Shown: positions 10,385-24,941, counted from the first letter of the stretch. The stretch is 64,000 bases of DNA from Hydractinia symbiolongicarpus (GCF_029227915.1 NC_079884.1:30382001-30446000), one strand, 5' to 3'. Made by a program: numbers and translations. The notes: generated from the letters alone by a model not told the origin.

Positions 10385-13172
10385 GCCGGCGATAAAACCA
10401 CTTTCATTAGCGTCTCATCAAATATGAAAATATTTTTGAAAACTACAAGTCTCATGCGCTTTAGTGGTGAAAAAATAATTTAAAAAATCGTTCTGGAAAT
10501 GAGTTTACTCACAGGCTACTTTCTTTGTATACATTCGACTATACGGGACAAGCCCGGGATTTACGGGAAATCGCGGGTTTTCGTTTGCCGGCGATTAAAC
10601 CTCTTTCATTATGCGTCTCATTAAAAGTGAAAACATTTTTGAAAACTACAAGTCTCATGCGTTTTAGTGGTGAAAAAATAATTTAAAAAATCGTTCGGGA
10701 AATCAGTTTACTCCCTGGGTACTTTCTTTGTATACACTTGACTATACGGGCCGAGTCCGGGATTTACGGGAAATCGCGGGTTTTCGTTTGCAAGCGATTA
10801 AACTTCTTTTATTTAGCGTCCCATCAAAAATAAAAACATTTTTGAAAACAACAAGTCTCATGCGTTTTAGTGGTAAAAAAATAATTTAAAAAATCGTTCT
10901 GGAATTGAGTTTACTCACAGGGTACTTTCTTTGTATACATTCGACTATACGGGCCAAGCCCGGGATTTACGGGAAATTGCGTGTTTTCGTTTGCCGGCGA
11001 TTAAACCTCTTTCATTAAGCGTCTCATCAAAAATGAAAACATTTTTGAAAACTACAAGTCTCATGCGTTTTAGTGGTGAAAAAATAATTTAAAAAATCTT
11101 TCGGGAAATGAGTTTACTCCCTGGGTCTTTCTTGGTATACTTTTGACTATACGCACCGAGTCCGGGATTTACGGGAAATCGCGGGTTTTCGTTTGCCAGC
11201 GATTAAACTTCTTTTATTCAGCCTCCCATCAAAAATGAAAACATTTTTAAAAACTACAAGTCTCATGCGTTTTAGTGGTGAAAAAATAATTTAAAAAATC
11301 GTTCGGGAAATCAGTTTACTCCCTGGGTACTTTCTTTGTATACTTTTGACTATACGGGCCGAGTCCGGGATTTACGGGAAATCGCGGTTTTCGTTTGCGA
11401 GCGATTAAACTTCTTTTATTTAGCATCCCATCAAAAATAAAAACATTTTTAAAAACTACAAGTCTCATGCGTTTTAGTGGTGAAAAAATAATTTAAAAAA
11501 TCGTTCGGGAAATGAGTTTACTTCCTGGGTACTTTTTTTGTATACTTTTGACTATACGGGCCGATTCCGGGATTTACGGGAAATTGCGGGTTTTCGTTTG
11601 CCAGCAATTAATTTTCTTTTATTCAGCGTCCCATCAAAAATGAAAACATTTTTGAAAACTACAAGTCTCATGCGTTTTAGTGGTGAAAAGATAATTTAAA
11701 AAATCTTTCGGGAAATCAGTTTACTCCATGGGTACTTTCTTTGTATACATTTGACTATACGGGCCCAGCCCGGGATTTACGGGAAATCGCGGGTTTTCGT
11801 TTGCCGGCGATAAAACCACTTTCATTAGCGTCTCATCAAATATGAAAATATTTTTGAAAACTACAAGTCTCATGCGCTTTAGTGGTGAAAAAATAATTTA
11901 AAAAATCGTTCTGGAAATGAGTTTACTCACAGGCTACTTTCTTTGTATACATTCGACTATACGGGACAAGCCCGGGATTTACGGGAAATCGCGGGTTTTC
12001 GTTTGCCGGCGATTAAACCTCTTTCATTATGCGTCTCATTAAAAGTGAAAACATTTTTGAAAACTACAAGTCTTATGCGTTTTAGTGGTGAAAAAATAAT
12101 TTAAAAAATCGTTCGGGAAATCAGTTTACTCCCTGGGTACTTTCTTTGTATACATTTGACTATACGGGCCGAGTCCGGGATTTACGGGAAATCGCGGGTT
12201 TTCGTTTGCGAGCGATTAAACTTCTTTTATTTAGCGTCCCATCAAAAATAAAAACATTTTTGAAAACAACAAGTCTCATGCGTTTTAGTGGTAAAAAAAT
12301 AATTTAAAAAATCGTTCTGGAATTGAGTTTACTCACAGGGTACTTTCTTTGTATACATTCGACTATACGGGCCAAGCCCGGGATTTACGGGAAATTGCGT
12401 GTTTTCGTTTGCCGGCGATTAAACCTCTTTCATTAAGCGTCTCATCAAAAATGAAAACATTTTTGAAAACTACAAGTCTCATGCGTTTTAGTGGTGAAAA
12501 AATAATTTAAAAAATCTTTCGGGAAATGAGTTTACTCCCTGGGTACTTTCTTTGTATACTTTTGACTATACGCACCGAGTCCGGGATTTACGGGAAATCG
12601 CGGGTTTTCGTTTGCCAGCGATTAAACGTCTTTTATTCAGCGTCCCATCAAAAATGAAAACATTTTTAAAAACTACAAGTCTCATGCGTTTTAGTGGTGA
12701 AAAAATAATTTAAAAAATCGTTCGGGAAATCAGTTTACTCCCTGGGTACTTTCTTTGTATACTTTTGACTATACGGGCCGAGTCTGGGATTTACGGGAAA
12801 TCGCGGTTTTCGTTTGCGAGCGATTAAACTTCTTTTATTTAGCGTCCCATCAAAAATAAAAACATTTTTAAAAACTACAAGTCTCATGCGTTTTAGTGGT
12901 GAAAAAATAATTTAAAAAATTGTTCGGGAAATGAGTTTACTTCCTGGGTACTTTTTTTGTATACTTTTGACTATACGGGCCGATTCCGGGATTTACGGGA
13001 AATCGCGGGTTTTCGTTTGCCAGCAATTAATTTTCTTTTACTCAGCGTCCCATCAAAAATGAAAACATTTTTGAAAACTACAAGTCTCATGCGTTTTAGT
13101 GGTGAAAAAATAATTTAAAAAATCGTTCGGGAAATGAGTTTACTCCCTGGGTACTTTCTTTGTATACGTTTG
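10336..13172 (+). repeat. 1,418-bp 7-mer tandem (10336-11753 / 11754-13172)
   Basis: Seven monomers repeat in order: CCCAGCCC with GGCGATAAAACC and GCGCTTTAG; GACAAG with ATTATGCG; GAGTCC with AACAACAAG; CCAAG with TTGCGTG; GCACCGAGTCC; GAGTCC with the one-base-short CGGTTTTCG; and GATTCC with CAGCAATTAATTTTC. The second copy is one base longer because the CCAAG monomer at 10944 has a private deletion in its tail (CTGGGTCTTTCTTGG). The last four types match the 8-mer block at the left edge, so the two blocks are related. Confidence 0.82.
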
Positions 13173-13781
13173 ACTATACGGGCCGAGTCCGGGATTTACG
13201 GGAAATCCCGGGTTTTCGTTTGCCGGCGATTAAACTTCTTTTATTCAGCGTCTCATCAAAAATGAAAACAATTTTGAAAACTACAAGTCTCATGCGTTTT
13301 AGTGGTAAAAAAATAATTTAAAAAATCGTTCTGGAAATGAGTTTACTCACAGGGTACTTTCTTTGTATACATTCGACTATACGGGCCAAGCCCGGGATTT
13401 ACGGAAAATCGCGGGTTTTCGTTTGCCGGCGATTAAACCTCTTTCATTAAGCGTCTCATCAAAAATGAAAACATTTTTGAAAACTACAAGTCTCATGCGT
13501 TTTAGTGGTGAAAAAATAATTTAAAAAATCGTTCGGGAAATGAGTTTACTCCATGGGTACTTTCTTTGTATACTTTCGACTATACGCACCGAGTCCGGGA
13601 TTTACGGGAAATCGCGGGTTTTCGTTTGCCAGCGATTAAACTTCTTTTATTCAGCGTCCCATCAAAAATGAAAACATTTTTGAAAACTACAAGTCTCATG
13701 CGTTTTAGTGGTGAAAAAATAATTTAAAAAATCGTTTGGGAAATCAGTTTACTCCCTGGGTACTTTCTTTGTATACTTTTC
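13173..13781 (+). repeat. Three linker monomers related to the left-edge block
   Basis: The monomers at 13173 (AATCCCGGG), 13376 (CCAAG with GGAAAATCGC) and 13579 (GCACCGAGTCC) repeat the order that follows the GATTCC monomer at 1421-1826 and 3450-3855. They end in a CTTTTCACTATAC junction that begins zone 2. Confidence 0.7.
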
Positions 13782-14796
13782 ACTATACGGGCCAAGCCCG
13801 GGATTTACGGGAAATCGCGGGTTTTCGTTTGCCGGCGATTAAACTTCTTTTATTTAGCGTCTCATCAAAAATGAAAACATTTTTGACAACTACAAGTCTC
13901 ATGCGTTTTAGTGGTGAAAAGATAATTTAAAAAATCGTTCTGGAAATGAGTTTACTCACAGGGTACTTTCTTTGTATACATTCGACTATACGGGACAAGC
14001 CCGGGATTTACGGGAAATCGCGGGTTTTCGTTTGCCGGCGATTAAACCTCTTTCATTATGCGTCTCATTAAAAGTGAAAACATTTTTGAAAACTACAAGT
14101 CTCATGCGTCTTAGTGGTGAAAAAATAATTTAAAAAAACGTTCGAGAAATGAGTTTACTCCCTGGGTACTTTTTTTGTATACTTTTGACTATACGGGCCG
14201 AGTCCGGGATTTACGGGAAATCGCGGGTTTTCGTTTGCGAGCGATTAAACTTCTTTTATTTAGCGTCCCATCAAAAATAAAAACATTTTTGAAAACTACA
14301 AGTCTCATGCGTTTTAGTGGTGAAAAAATATTTTAAAAAATCGTTCGGGAAATGAGTTTACTCCCTGGGTACTTTTTTTGTATACTTTTCACTATACGGG
14401 CTAAGCCCGGGATTTACGGGAAATCGCGGGTTTTCGTTTGCCGGCGATTAAACTTCTTTTATTTAGCGTCTCATCAAAAATGAAAACATTTTTGACAACT
14501 ACAAGTCTCATGCGTTTTAGTGGTGAAAAGATAATTTAAAAAATCGTTCTGGAAATGAGTTTACTCACAGGGTACTTTCTTTGTATACATTCGACTATAC
14601 GGGACAAGCCCGGGATTTACGGGAAATCGCGGGTTTTCGTTTGCCGGCGATTAAACCTCTTTCATTATGCGTCTCATTAAAAGTGAAAACATTTTTGAAA
14701 ACTACAAGTCTCATGCGTCTTAGTGGTGAAAAAATAATTTAAAAAAACGTTCGAGAAATGAGTTTACTCCCTGGGTACTTTTTTTGTATACTTTTG
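13782..14796 (+). repeat. 609-bp triplet, five monomers of a tandem duplication
   Basis: The pair at 13782 (TTTCACTATAC junction, TTTGACAAC) and 13985 (GACAAG, GCGTCTTAG, AAAACGTTCGAG) recurs at 14391 and 14594, offset 609 bp, with one GAGTCC monomer (ATATTTTAAA) between. The first head differs slightly (CCAAG versus CTAAG). The GCGTCTTAG mark also appears in the 16827 and 23521 monomers. Confidence 0.72.
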
Positions 14797-15765
14797 ACTA
14801 TACGGGCCAAGCCCGGGATTTACGGGAAATCGCGGGTTTTCGTTTGCCGGCGATTAAACCTCTTTCATTAGGCGTCTCATCAAAAATGAAAACATTTTTG
14901 AAAACTACAAATCTCATGCGTTTTAGTGGTGAAAAAATAATTTAAAAAATCGTTCGGTAAATGAGTTTACTTCCTAGGTACTTTCTTTGTATACATTCGA
15001 CTATACGGGCCGAGCCCGGGATTTACGGGAAATCGCGGGTTTTCGTTTGCCGGCGATTAAACCACTTTCATTAAGCGTCTCATCAAAAATAAAAACATTT
15101 TTAAAAACTACAAGTCTCATGCGTTTTAGTGGTGAAAAAATAATTTAAAAAATCGTTCGGGAAATGAGTTTACTCCATGGGTACTTTCTTTGTATACTTT
15201 CGACTATACGCACCGAGTCCGGGATTTACGGGAAATCGCGGGTTTTCGTTTGCCAGCGATTAAACTTCTTTTATTCAGCGTCCCATCAAAAATGAAAACA
15301 TTTTTGAAAACTATAAGTCTCATGCGTTTTAGTGGTGAAAAAATAATTTAAAAAATCGTTCGGGAAATCAGTTTACTCACAGGGTACTTTCTTTGTATAC
15401 ATTCGACTATACGGGCCAAGCCCGGGATTTACGGGAAATCGCGGGTTTTCGTTTGCCGGCGATTAAACCTCTTTCATTAAGCGTCTCATCAAAAATGAAA
15501 ACATTTTTGAAAACTACAAGTCTCATGCGTTTTAGTGGTGAGAAAATAATTTAAAAAATCGTTTGGGAAATGAGTTTACGCCCTGGGTACTTTCTTTGTA
15601 TACTTTTGACTATACGCACCGACTCTGGGATTTACGGGAAATCGCGGGTTTTCGTTTGCCAGCGATTAAACTTCTTTTATTCAGCGTCCCATCAAAAATG
15701 AAAACATTTTTGAAAACTACAAGTCTCATGCGTTTTAGTGGTGAAAAAATAATTTAAAAAATCGT
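14797..15765 (+). repeat. Satellite monomers without a local tandem pattern
   Basis: The heads in order are CCAAG (ATTAGGCG, CCTAGG tail), GAGCCCGGG, GCACCGAG, CCAAG and GCACCGACTCTGG. I see nothing here except ordinary satellite copies. The right end leads into the 6,694-bp super-unit. Confidence 0.7.
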
Positions 15766-18700
15766 TTGGGAAATCAGTTAACTCCCTGGGTACTTTCTTT
15801 GTGTACTTTTGACTATACGGGCCGAGTCCGGGATTTACGGGAAATCGCGGCTTTTCGTTTGCGAGCGATTAAACTTCTTTTATTTAGCGTCGCATCAAAA
15901 ATAAAAACAATTTTGAAAACTACAAGTCTCATGCGTTTTAGTGGTAAAAAAATAATTTAAAAAATCGTTCTGGAAATGAGTTTACTCACAGGGTACTTTC
16001 TTTGTATACAATCGACTATACGGGCCAAGCCGGGGATTTACGGGAAATCGCGGGTTTTCGTTTGCCGGCGATTAAACCTCTTTCATTAAGCGTCTCATCA
16101 AAAATGAAAACATTTTTGAAAACTACAAGTCTCATGCGTTTTAGTGGTAAAAAAATAATTTAAAAAATCGTTCGGGAAATCAGTTTATTCCCTGGGTACT
16201 TTCTTTGTATACTTTTGACTATACGGGCCGAGTCCGGGATTTACGGGAAATCGCGGGTTTTCGTTTGCGAGCGATTAAACTTCTTTTATTTAGCGTCCCA
16301 TCAAAAATAAAAACATTTTTGAAAACTACAAGTCTCATGCGTTTTAGTGGTGAAAAAATAATTTAAAAAATCGTTCGGGAAATGAGTTTACTCCCTGGGT
16401 ACTTTTTTTGTATACTTTTGACTATACGGGCCAAGCCCGGGATTTACGGGAAATCGCGGGTTTTCGTTTGCCGGCGATTAAACCACTTTCATTAAGCGTC
16501 TCATCAAAAATGAAAACATTTCTGAAAACTACAAGTCTCATGCGTTTTAGTGGTGAAAAAATTATTTAAAAAATCGTTCGGGAAATGAGTTTACTCCCTG
16601 GGTACTTTCTTTGTATACTTTTGACTATGCCGGCCGAGTCCGGGATTTACGGGAAATCGCGGGTTTTCGTTTGCCGGCGATTAAACTTCTTTTATTTAGC
16701 GTCTCATCAAAAATGAAAACATTTTTGACAACTACAAGTCTCATGCGTTTTAGTGGTGAAAAGATAATTTAAAAAATCGTTCTGGAAATGAGTTTACTCA
16801 CAGGGTACTTTCTTTGTATACATTCGACTATACGGGACAAGCCCGGGATTTACGGGAAATCGCGGGTTTTCGTTTGCCGGCGATTAAACCTCTTTCATTA
16901 TGCGTCTCATTAAAAGTGAAAACATTTTTGAAAACTACAAGTCTCATGCGTCTTAGTGGTGAAAAAATAATTTAAAAAAACGTTCGAGAAATGAGTTTAC
17001 TCCCTGGGTACTTTTTTTGTATACTTTTGACTATACGGGCCAAGCCCGGGATTTACGGGAAATCGCGGGTTTTCGTTTGCCGGCGATTAAACCTCTTTCA
17101 TTAGGCGTCTCATCAAAAATGAAAACATTTTTGAAAACTACAAATCTCATGCGTTTTAGTGGTGAAAAAATAATTTAAAAAATCGTTCGGTAAATGAGTT
17201 TACTTCCTAGGTACTTTCTTTGTATACATTCGACTATACGGGCTGAGCCCGGGATTTACGGGAAATCGCGGGTTTTCGTTTGCCGGCGATTAAACCACTT
17301 TCATTAAGCGTCTCATCAAAAATGAAAACATTTCTGAAAACTACAAGTCTCATGCGTTTTAGTGGTGAAAAAATTATTTAAAAAATCGATCGGGAAATGA
17401 GTTTACTCCCTGGGTTCTTTCTTTGTATACTTTTGACAAAGCCGGCCGAGTCCGGGATTTACGGGAAATCGCGGGTTTTCGTTTGCCGGCGATTAAACTT
17501 CTTTTATTTAGCGTCTCATCAAAAATGAAAACATTTTTGAAAACTACAAGTCTCATGCGTTTTAGTGGTGAAAAGATAATTTAAAAAATCGTTTTAGAAA
17601 TGAGTTTACTCACAGGGTACTTTCTTTGTATACATTCGACTATACGGGACAAGCCCGGGATTTACGGGAAATCGCGGGTTTTCGTTTGCCGGCGATTAAA
17701 CCTCTTTCATTAGGCGTCTCATCAAAAATGAAAACATTTTTGAAAACTACAAATCTCATGCGTTTTAGTGGTGAAAAAATAATTTAAAAAATCGTTCGGT
17801 AAATGAGTTTACTTCCTAGGTACTTTCTTTGTATACATTCGACTATACGGGCCGAGCCCGGGATTTACGGGAAATCGCGGGTTTTCGTTTACCGGCGATT
17901 AAACCACTTTCATTAAGTGTCTCATCAAAAATGAAAACATTTCTGAAAACTACAAGTCTCATGCGTTTTAGTGGTGAAAAGATAATTTAAAAAATCGTTT
18001 TGGAAATGAGTTTACTCACAGGGTACTTTCTTTGTATACATTCGACTATACGTGACAAGCCCGGGATTTACGGGAAATCGCGGGTTTTCGTTTGCCGGCG
18101 ATTAAACCTCTTTCATTATGCGTCTCATTAAAAGTGTGAACATTTTTGAAAACTACAAGTCTCATGCGTTTTAGTGGTGAAAAAATAATTTAAAAAATCG
18201 TTCGGGAAATGTGTTTACTCCCTGGGTACTTTCTTTGTATACTTTTGACTATACGGGCCAAGCCCGGGATTTACGGGAAATCGCGGGTTTTCGTTTGCCG
18301 GCGATTAAAATTCTTTTATTCAGCGTTCCATCAAAAATGAAAACAATTTTAAAAACTACAAGTCTTATGCGTTTTAGTGGTGAAAAAATAATTTAAAAAA
18401 TCGTTCTGGAAATGAGTTTACTCAACGAGTACTTTCTTTGTATACATTCGACTATTCGGGCCAAGCCCGGGATTTACGGGAAATGGCGGGTTTCCGTTTG
18501 CCGGCGATTAAACATCTTTCATTAGGCGTCTCATCAAAAATGAAAACATTTTTGAAACCTACAAGTCTCATGCGTTTTAGTGGTGAAAAAATAATTTAAA
18601 AAATCCTTCGGGAAATGAGTTACTCCCTGGGTACTTTCTTTGTATACATTCGACTATACGGGCCCAGCCTGGGATTTACGGGAAATCGCGGGATTTCGTT

Positions 18701-21700
18701 TGCCGGCGATTAAACTACTTTCATTGGCGTCTCATCAAATATGAAATTATTATTGAAAACTACAAGTCTCATGCGTTTTAGTGGTGAAAAAATAATTTAA
18801 AAAATCGTTCGGAAAATGAGTTTACTCTCTGGGTACTTTCCTTGTATACTTTTGACTGCACGCACCGAGTCCTGGATTTACGGGAAATCGCAGGTTTTTG
18901 TTTGCCAGCGATTAAACTTCTTTTATTCAGCGTCCCATCAAAAATTAAAACAATTTTGAAAACTACAAGTCTTATGCGTTTTAGTGGTGAAAAAATAATT
19001 TAAAAAATCGTTCTGGAAATGAGTTTACTCACAGGGTACTTTCTTTGTATACATTCGACTATACGGGACAAGCCCGGGATTTACGGGAAATCGCGGGTTT
19101 TCGTTTGCCGGCGATTAAACCTCTTTCATTATGCGTCTCATTAAAAGTGAAAACATTTTTGAAAACTACAAGTCTCATGCGTTTTAGTGGTGAACAAATA
19201 ATTTAAAAAATCGTTCGGGAAATCAGTTAACTCCCTGGGTACTTTCTTTGTATACATTCGACTATACGGGCCCAGCCTGGGATTTACGGGAAATCGCGGG
19301 ATTTCGTTTGCCGGCGATTAAACTACTTTCATTGGCGTCTCATCAAATATGAAATTATTATTGAAAACTACAAGTCTCATGCGTTTTAGTGGTGAAAAAA
19401 TAATTTAAAAAATCGTTCGGAAAATGAGTTTACTCTCTGGGTACTTTCCTTGTATACTTTTGACTGCACGCACCGAGTCCTGGATTTACGGGAAATCGCA
19501 GGTTTTTGTTTGCCAGCGATTAAACTTCTTTTATTCAGCGTCCCATCAAAAATTAAAACAATTTTGAAAACTACAAGTCTTATGCGTTTTAGTGGTGAAA
19601 AAATAATTTAAAAAATCGTTCTGGAAATGAGTTTACTCACAGGGTACTTTCTTTGTATACATTCGACTATACGGGACAAGCCCGGGATTTACGGGAAATC
19701 GCGGGTTTTCGTTTGCCGGCGATTAAACCTCTTTCATTATGCGTCTCATTAAAAGTGAAAACATTTTTGAAAACTACAAGTCTCATGCGTTTTAGTGGTG
19801 AACAAATAATTTAAAAAATCGTTCGGGAAATCAGTTAACTCCCTGGGTACTTTCTTTGTATACATTTGACTATACGGGCCGAGTCCGGGATTTACGGGAA
19901 ATCGCGGGTTCTCGTTTGCGAGCGATTAAACTTCTTTTATTTAGCGTCTCATCAAAAATGAAAACATTTCTGAAAACTACAAGTCTCATGCGTTTTAGTA
20001 GTGAAAAAATAATTTAAAAAATCGTTCGGGAAATGTGTTTACTCCCTGGGTACTTTCTTTGTATACTTTTGACTATACGGGCCAAGCCCGGGATTTACGG
20101 GAAATCGCGGGTTTTCGTTTGCCGGCGATTAAAATTCTTTTATTCAGCGTCCCATCAAAAATGAAAACAATTTTGAAAACTACAAGTCTTATGCGTTTTA
20201 GTGGTGAAAAAATAATTTAAAAAATCGTTCTGAAAATGAGTTTACTCAACGAGTACTTTCTTTGTATACATTGGACTATTCGGGCCAAGCCCGGGATTTA
20301 CGGGAAATCGCGGGTTTCCGTTTGCCGGCGATTAAACATCTTTCATTAAGCGTCTCATCAAAAATGAAAACATTTTTGAAACCTACAAGTCTTATGCGTT
20401 TTAGTGGTGAAAAAATAATTTAAAAAATCGTTCTGGAAATGAGTTTACTCACAGGGTACTTTCTTTGTATACATTCGACTATACGGGACAAGCCCGGGAT
20501 TTACGGGAAATCGCGGGTTTTCGTTTGCCGGCGATTAAACCTCTTTCATTATGCGTCTCATTAAAAGTGAAAACATTTTTGAAAACTACAAGTCTCATGC
20601 GTTTTAGTGGTGAACAAATAATTTAAAAAATCGTTCGGGAAATCAGTTAACTCCCTGGGTACTTTCTTTGTATACATTTGACTATACGGGCCGAGTCCGG
20701 GATTTACGGGAAATCGCGGGTTCTCGTTTGCGAGCGATTAAACTTCTTTTATTTAGCGTCCCATAAAAAATAAAAACATTTTTGAAAACTACAAGTCTCA
20801 TGCGTTTTAGTGGTGAAAAAATAATTTAAAAAATCGTTCGGGAAATCAGTTTACTCCCTGGGTACTTTCTTTGTATACTTTTGACTATACGGGCCGAGTC
20901 CAAGATTTACGGGAAATCGCGGGTTTTCGTTTGCGAGCGATTAAACTTCTTTTATTTAGCGTCCCATCAAAAATAAAAACATTTTTGAAAACTACAAGTC
21001 TCATGCGTTTTAGTGGTAAAAAAATAATTTAAAAAATCGTTCTGGAAATGAGTTTACTCACAGGGTACTTTCTTTGTATACATTCGACTATACGGGCCAA
21101 GACCGTGATTTACGGGAAATCGCGGGTTTTCATTTGCCGGCGATTAAACCTCTTTCATTAAGCGTCTCAACAAAAATGAAAACATTTTTGAAAACTACAA
21201 GTCTCATGCGTTTTAGTGGTGAAAAAATAATTTAAAAAATCGTTTGGGAAATGAGTTTACCCCCTGGGTACTTTCTTTGTATACTTTTGACTATACGCAC
21301 CGAGTCCGGGATTTACGGGAAATCGCGGGTTTCCGTTTGCCGGCGATTAAACATCTTTCATTAAGCGTCTCATCAAAAATGAAAACATTTTTGAAACCTA
21401 CAAGTCTCATGCGTTTTAGTGGTGAAAAAATAATTTAAAAAATCCTTCGGGAAATGAGTTACTCCCTGGGTACTTTCTTTGTATACATTCGACTATACGG
21501 GCCCAGCCCGGGATTTACGCGAAATCGCGGGATTTCGTTTGCCGGCGATTAAACCACTTTCATTAGCGTCTCATCAAATATGAAATTATTATTGAAAACT
21601 ACAAGTCTCATGCATTTTAGTGGTGAAAAAATAATTTAAAAAATCGTTCGGAAAATGAGTTTACTCCCTGGGTACTTTCCTTGTATACTTTTGACTGCAC

Positions 21701-22459
21701 GCACCGAGTCCTGGATTTACGGGAAATCGCAGGTTTTTGTTTGCCAGCGATTAAACTTCTTTTATTCAGCGTCCCATCAAAAATTAAAACAATTTTGAAA
21801 ACTACAAGTCTTATGCGTTTTAGTGGTGAAAAAATAATTTAAAAAATCGTTCTGGAAATGAGTTTACTCACAGGGTACTTTCTTTGTATACATTCGACTA
21901 TACGGGACAAGCCCGGGATTTACGGGAAATCGCGGGTTTTCGTTTGCCGGCGATTAAACCTCTTTCATTATGCGTCTCATTAAAAGTGAAAACATTTTTG
22001 AAAACTACAAGTCTCATGCGTTTTAGTGGTGAACAAATAATTTAAAAAATCGTTCGGGAAATCAGTTAACTCCCTGGGTACTTTCTTTGTATACATTTGA
22101 CTATACGGGCCGAGTCCGGGATTTACGGGAAATCGCGGGTTCTCGTTTGCGAGCGATTAAACTTCTTTTATTTAGCGTCCCATCAAAAATAAAAACAATT
22201 TTGAAAACTACAAGTCTCATGCGTTTTAGTGGTAAAAAAATAATTTAAAAAATCGTTCTGGAAATGAGTTTACTCACAGGGTACTTTCTTTGTATACATT
22301 CGACTATACGGGACAAGCCCGGGATTTACGGGAAATCGCAGGTTTTCGTTTGCCGGCGATTAAACCTCTTTCATTATGCGTCTCATTAAAAGTGAAAACA
22401 TTTTTGAAAACTACAAGTCTCATGCGTTTTAGTGGTGAACAAATAATTTAAAAAATCGT
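15766..22459 (+). repeat. 6,694-bp super-unit, copy 1 (33 monomers)
   Basis: Starts at a monomer tail with the private GTGTAC change and is followed by the same tail at 22460. Marks that recur at +6,694 include GTGTAC (15792 and 22486), CCAAGCCGGGG (16015), TTTATTCC (near 16183), TTTGACAAAGCCGG (17433) and GTTTACCGG (near 17889). It then contains a 6-mer section (18248 on), a local 608-bp duplication, and a mixed section 20884-22302. No gene. Confidence 0.8.
18653..19868 (+). repeat. 608-bp 3-mer tandem duplication
   Basis: The triplet CCCAGCCTGG (CATTGGCG, GAAATTATTATTG), CACGCACCGAGTCCTGG and GACAAG (GAACAAAT) occurs at 18653-19260 and 19261-19868. Copy 2 of the super-unit has only one such triplet at the matching place (25550-26157), so this is a local event after the 6,694-bp duplication, or a loss in the other copy. 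Confidence 0.8.
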
Positions 22460-24129
22460 TTGGGAAATCAGTTAACTCCCTGGGTACTTTCTTTGTGTAC
22501 TTTTGACTATACGGGCCGAGTCCGGGATTTACGGGAAATCGCGGGTTTTCGTATGCGAGCGATTAAACTTCTTTTATTTAGCGTCCCATCAAAAATAAAA
22601 ACAATTTTGAAAACTACAAGTCTCATGCGTTTTAGTGGTAAAAAAATAATTTAAAAAATCGTTCTGGAAATGAGTTTACTCACAGGGTACTTTCTTTGTA
22701 TACAATCGACTATACGGGCCAAGCCGGGGATTTACGGGAAATCGCGGGTTTTCGTTTGCCGGCGATTAAACCTCTTTCATTAAGCGTCTCATCAAAAATG
22801 AAAACATTTTTGAAAACTACAAGTCTCATGCGTTTTAGTGGTAAAAAAATAATTTAAAAAATCGTTCGGGAAATCAGTTTATTCCCTGGGTACTTTCTTT
22901 GTATACTTTTGACTATACGGGCCGAGTCCGGGATTTACGGGAAATCGCGGGTTTTCGTTTGCGAGCGATTAAACTTCTTTTATTTAGCGTCCCATCAAAA
23001 ATAAAAACATTTTTGAAAACTACAAGTCTCATGCGTTTTAGTGGTGAAAAAATAATTTAAAAAATCGTTCGGGAAATGAGTTTACTCCCTGGGTACTTTT
23101 TTTGTATACTTTTGACTATACGGGCCAAGCCCGGGATTTACGGGAAATCGCGGGTTTTCGTTTGCCGGCGATTAAACCACTTTCATTAAGCGTCTCATCA
23201 AAAATGAAAACATTTCTGAAAACTACAAGTCTCATGCGTTTTAGTGGTGAAAAAATTATTTAAAAAATCGTTCGGGAAATGAGTTTACTCCCTGGGTACT
23301 TTCTTTGTATACTTTTGACTATGCCGGCCGAGTCCGGGATTTACGGGAAATCGCGGGTTTTCGTTTGCCGGCGATTAAACTTCTTTTATTTAGCGTCTCA
23401 TCAAAAATGAAAACATTTTTGACAACTACAAGTCTCATGCGTTTTAGTGGTGAAAAGATAATTTAAAAAATCGTTCTGGAAATGAGTTTACTCACAGGGT
23501 ACTTTCTTTGTATACATTCGACTATACGGGACAAGCCCGGGATTTACGGGAAATCGCGGGTTTTCGTTTGCCGGCGATTAAACCTCTTTCATTATGCGTC
23601 TCATTAAAAGTGAAAACATTTTTGAAAACTACAAGTCTCATGCGTCTTAGTGGTGAAAAAATAATTTAAAAAAACGTTCGAGAAATGAGTTTACTCCCTG
23701 GGTACTTTTTTTGTATACTTTTGACTATACGGGCCAAGCCCGGGATTTACGGGAAATCGCGGGTTTTCGTTTGCCGGCGATTAAACCTCTTTCATTAGGC
23801 GTCTCATCAAAAATGAAAACATTTTTGAAAACTACAAATCTCATGCGTTTTAGTGGTGAAAAAATAATTTAAAAAATCGTTCGGTAAATGAGTTTACTTC
23901 CTAGGTACTTTCTTTGTATACATTCGACTATACGGGCTGAGCCCGGGATTTACGGGAAATCGCGGGTTTTCGTTTGCCGGCGATTAAACCACTTTCATTA
24001 AGCGTCTCATCAAAAATGAAAACATTTCTGAAAACTACAAGTCTCATGCGTTTTAGTGGTGAAAAAATTATTTAAAAAATCGATGGGGAAATGAGTTTAC
24101 TCCCTGGGTTCTTTCTTTGTATACTTTTG

Positions 24130-24941
24130 ACAAAGCCGGCCGAGTCCGGGATTTACGGGAAATCGCGGGTTTTCGTTTGCCGGCGATTAAACTTCTTTTA
24201 TTTAGCGTCTCATCAAAAATGAAAACATTTTTGAAAACTACAAGTCTCATGCGTTTTAGTGGTGAAAAGATAATTTAAAAAATCGTTTTAGAAATGAGTT
24301 TACTCACAGGGTACTTTCTTTGTATACATTCGACTATACGGGACAAGCCCGGGATTTACGGGAAATCGCGGGTTTTCGTTTGCCGGCGATTAAACCTCTT
24401 TCATTAGGCGTCTCATCAAAAATGAAAACATTTTTGAAAACTACAAATCTCATGCGTTTTAGTGGTGAAAAAATAATTTAAAAAATCGTTCGGTAAATGA
24501 GTTTACTTCCTAGGTACTTCCTTTGTATACATTCGACTATACGGGCCGAGCCCGGGATTTACGGGAAATCGCGGGTTTTCGTTTACCGGCGATTAAACCA
24601 CTTTCATTAAGTGTCTCATCAAAAATGAAAACATTTCTGAAAACTACAAGTCTCATGCGTTTTAGTGGTGAAAAAATTATTTAAAAAATCGATCGGGAAA
24701 TGAGTTTACTCCCTGGGTTCTTTCTTTGTATACTTTTGACAAAGCCGGCCGAGTCCGGGATTTACGGGAAATCGCGGGTTTTCGTTTGCCGGCGATTAAA
24801 CTTCTTTTATTTAGCGTCTCATCAAAAATGAAAACATTTTTGAAAACTACAAGTCTCATGCGTTTTAGTGGTGAAAAGATAATTTAAAAAGTCGTTTTGG
24901 AAATGAGTTTACTCACAGGGTACTTTCTTTGTATACATTCG
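24130..24941 (+). repeat. 609-bp local duplication with TTTGACAAAGCCGG monomer
   Basis: Monomers 24130, 24333, 24536 and 24739 form A-B-C-A: the first and last share the unusual GACAAAGCCGGCCGAG head, which replaces ACTATGCCGGCCGAG. Copy 1 of the super-unit has only A-B-C at 17436-18044. The 24130 copy has GATGGGG in the preceding tail where 24739 and 17436 have GATCGGG. Confidence 0.78.

Noticed and set aside
13782-14796. CTTTTCACTATAC junctions as signs of an inserted element
   Set aside because: The change is a single G-to-C substitution before ACTATAC inherited by duplicated monomers (13782, 14391, 31635, 34883); no insertion or target-site duplication is present.
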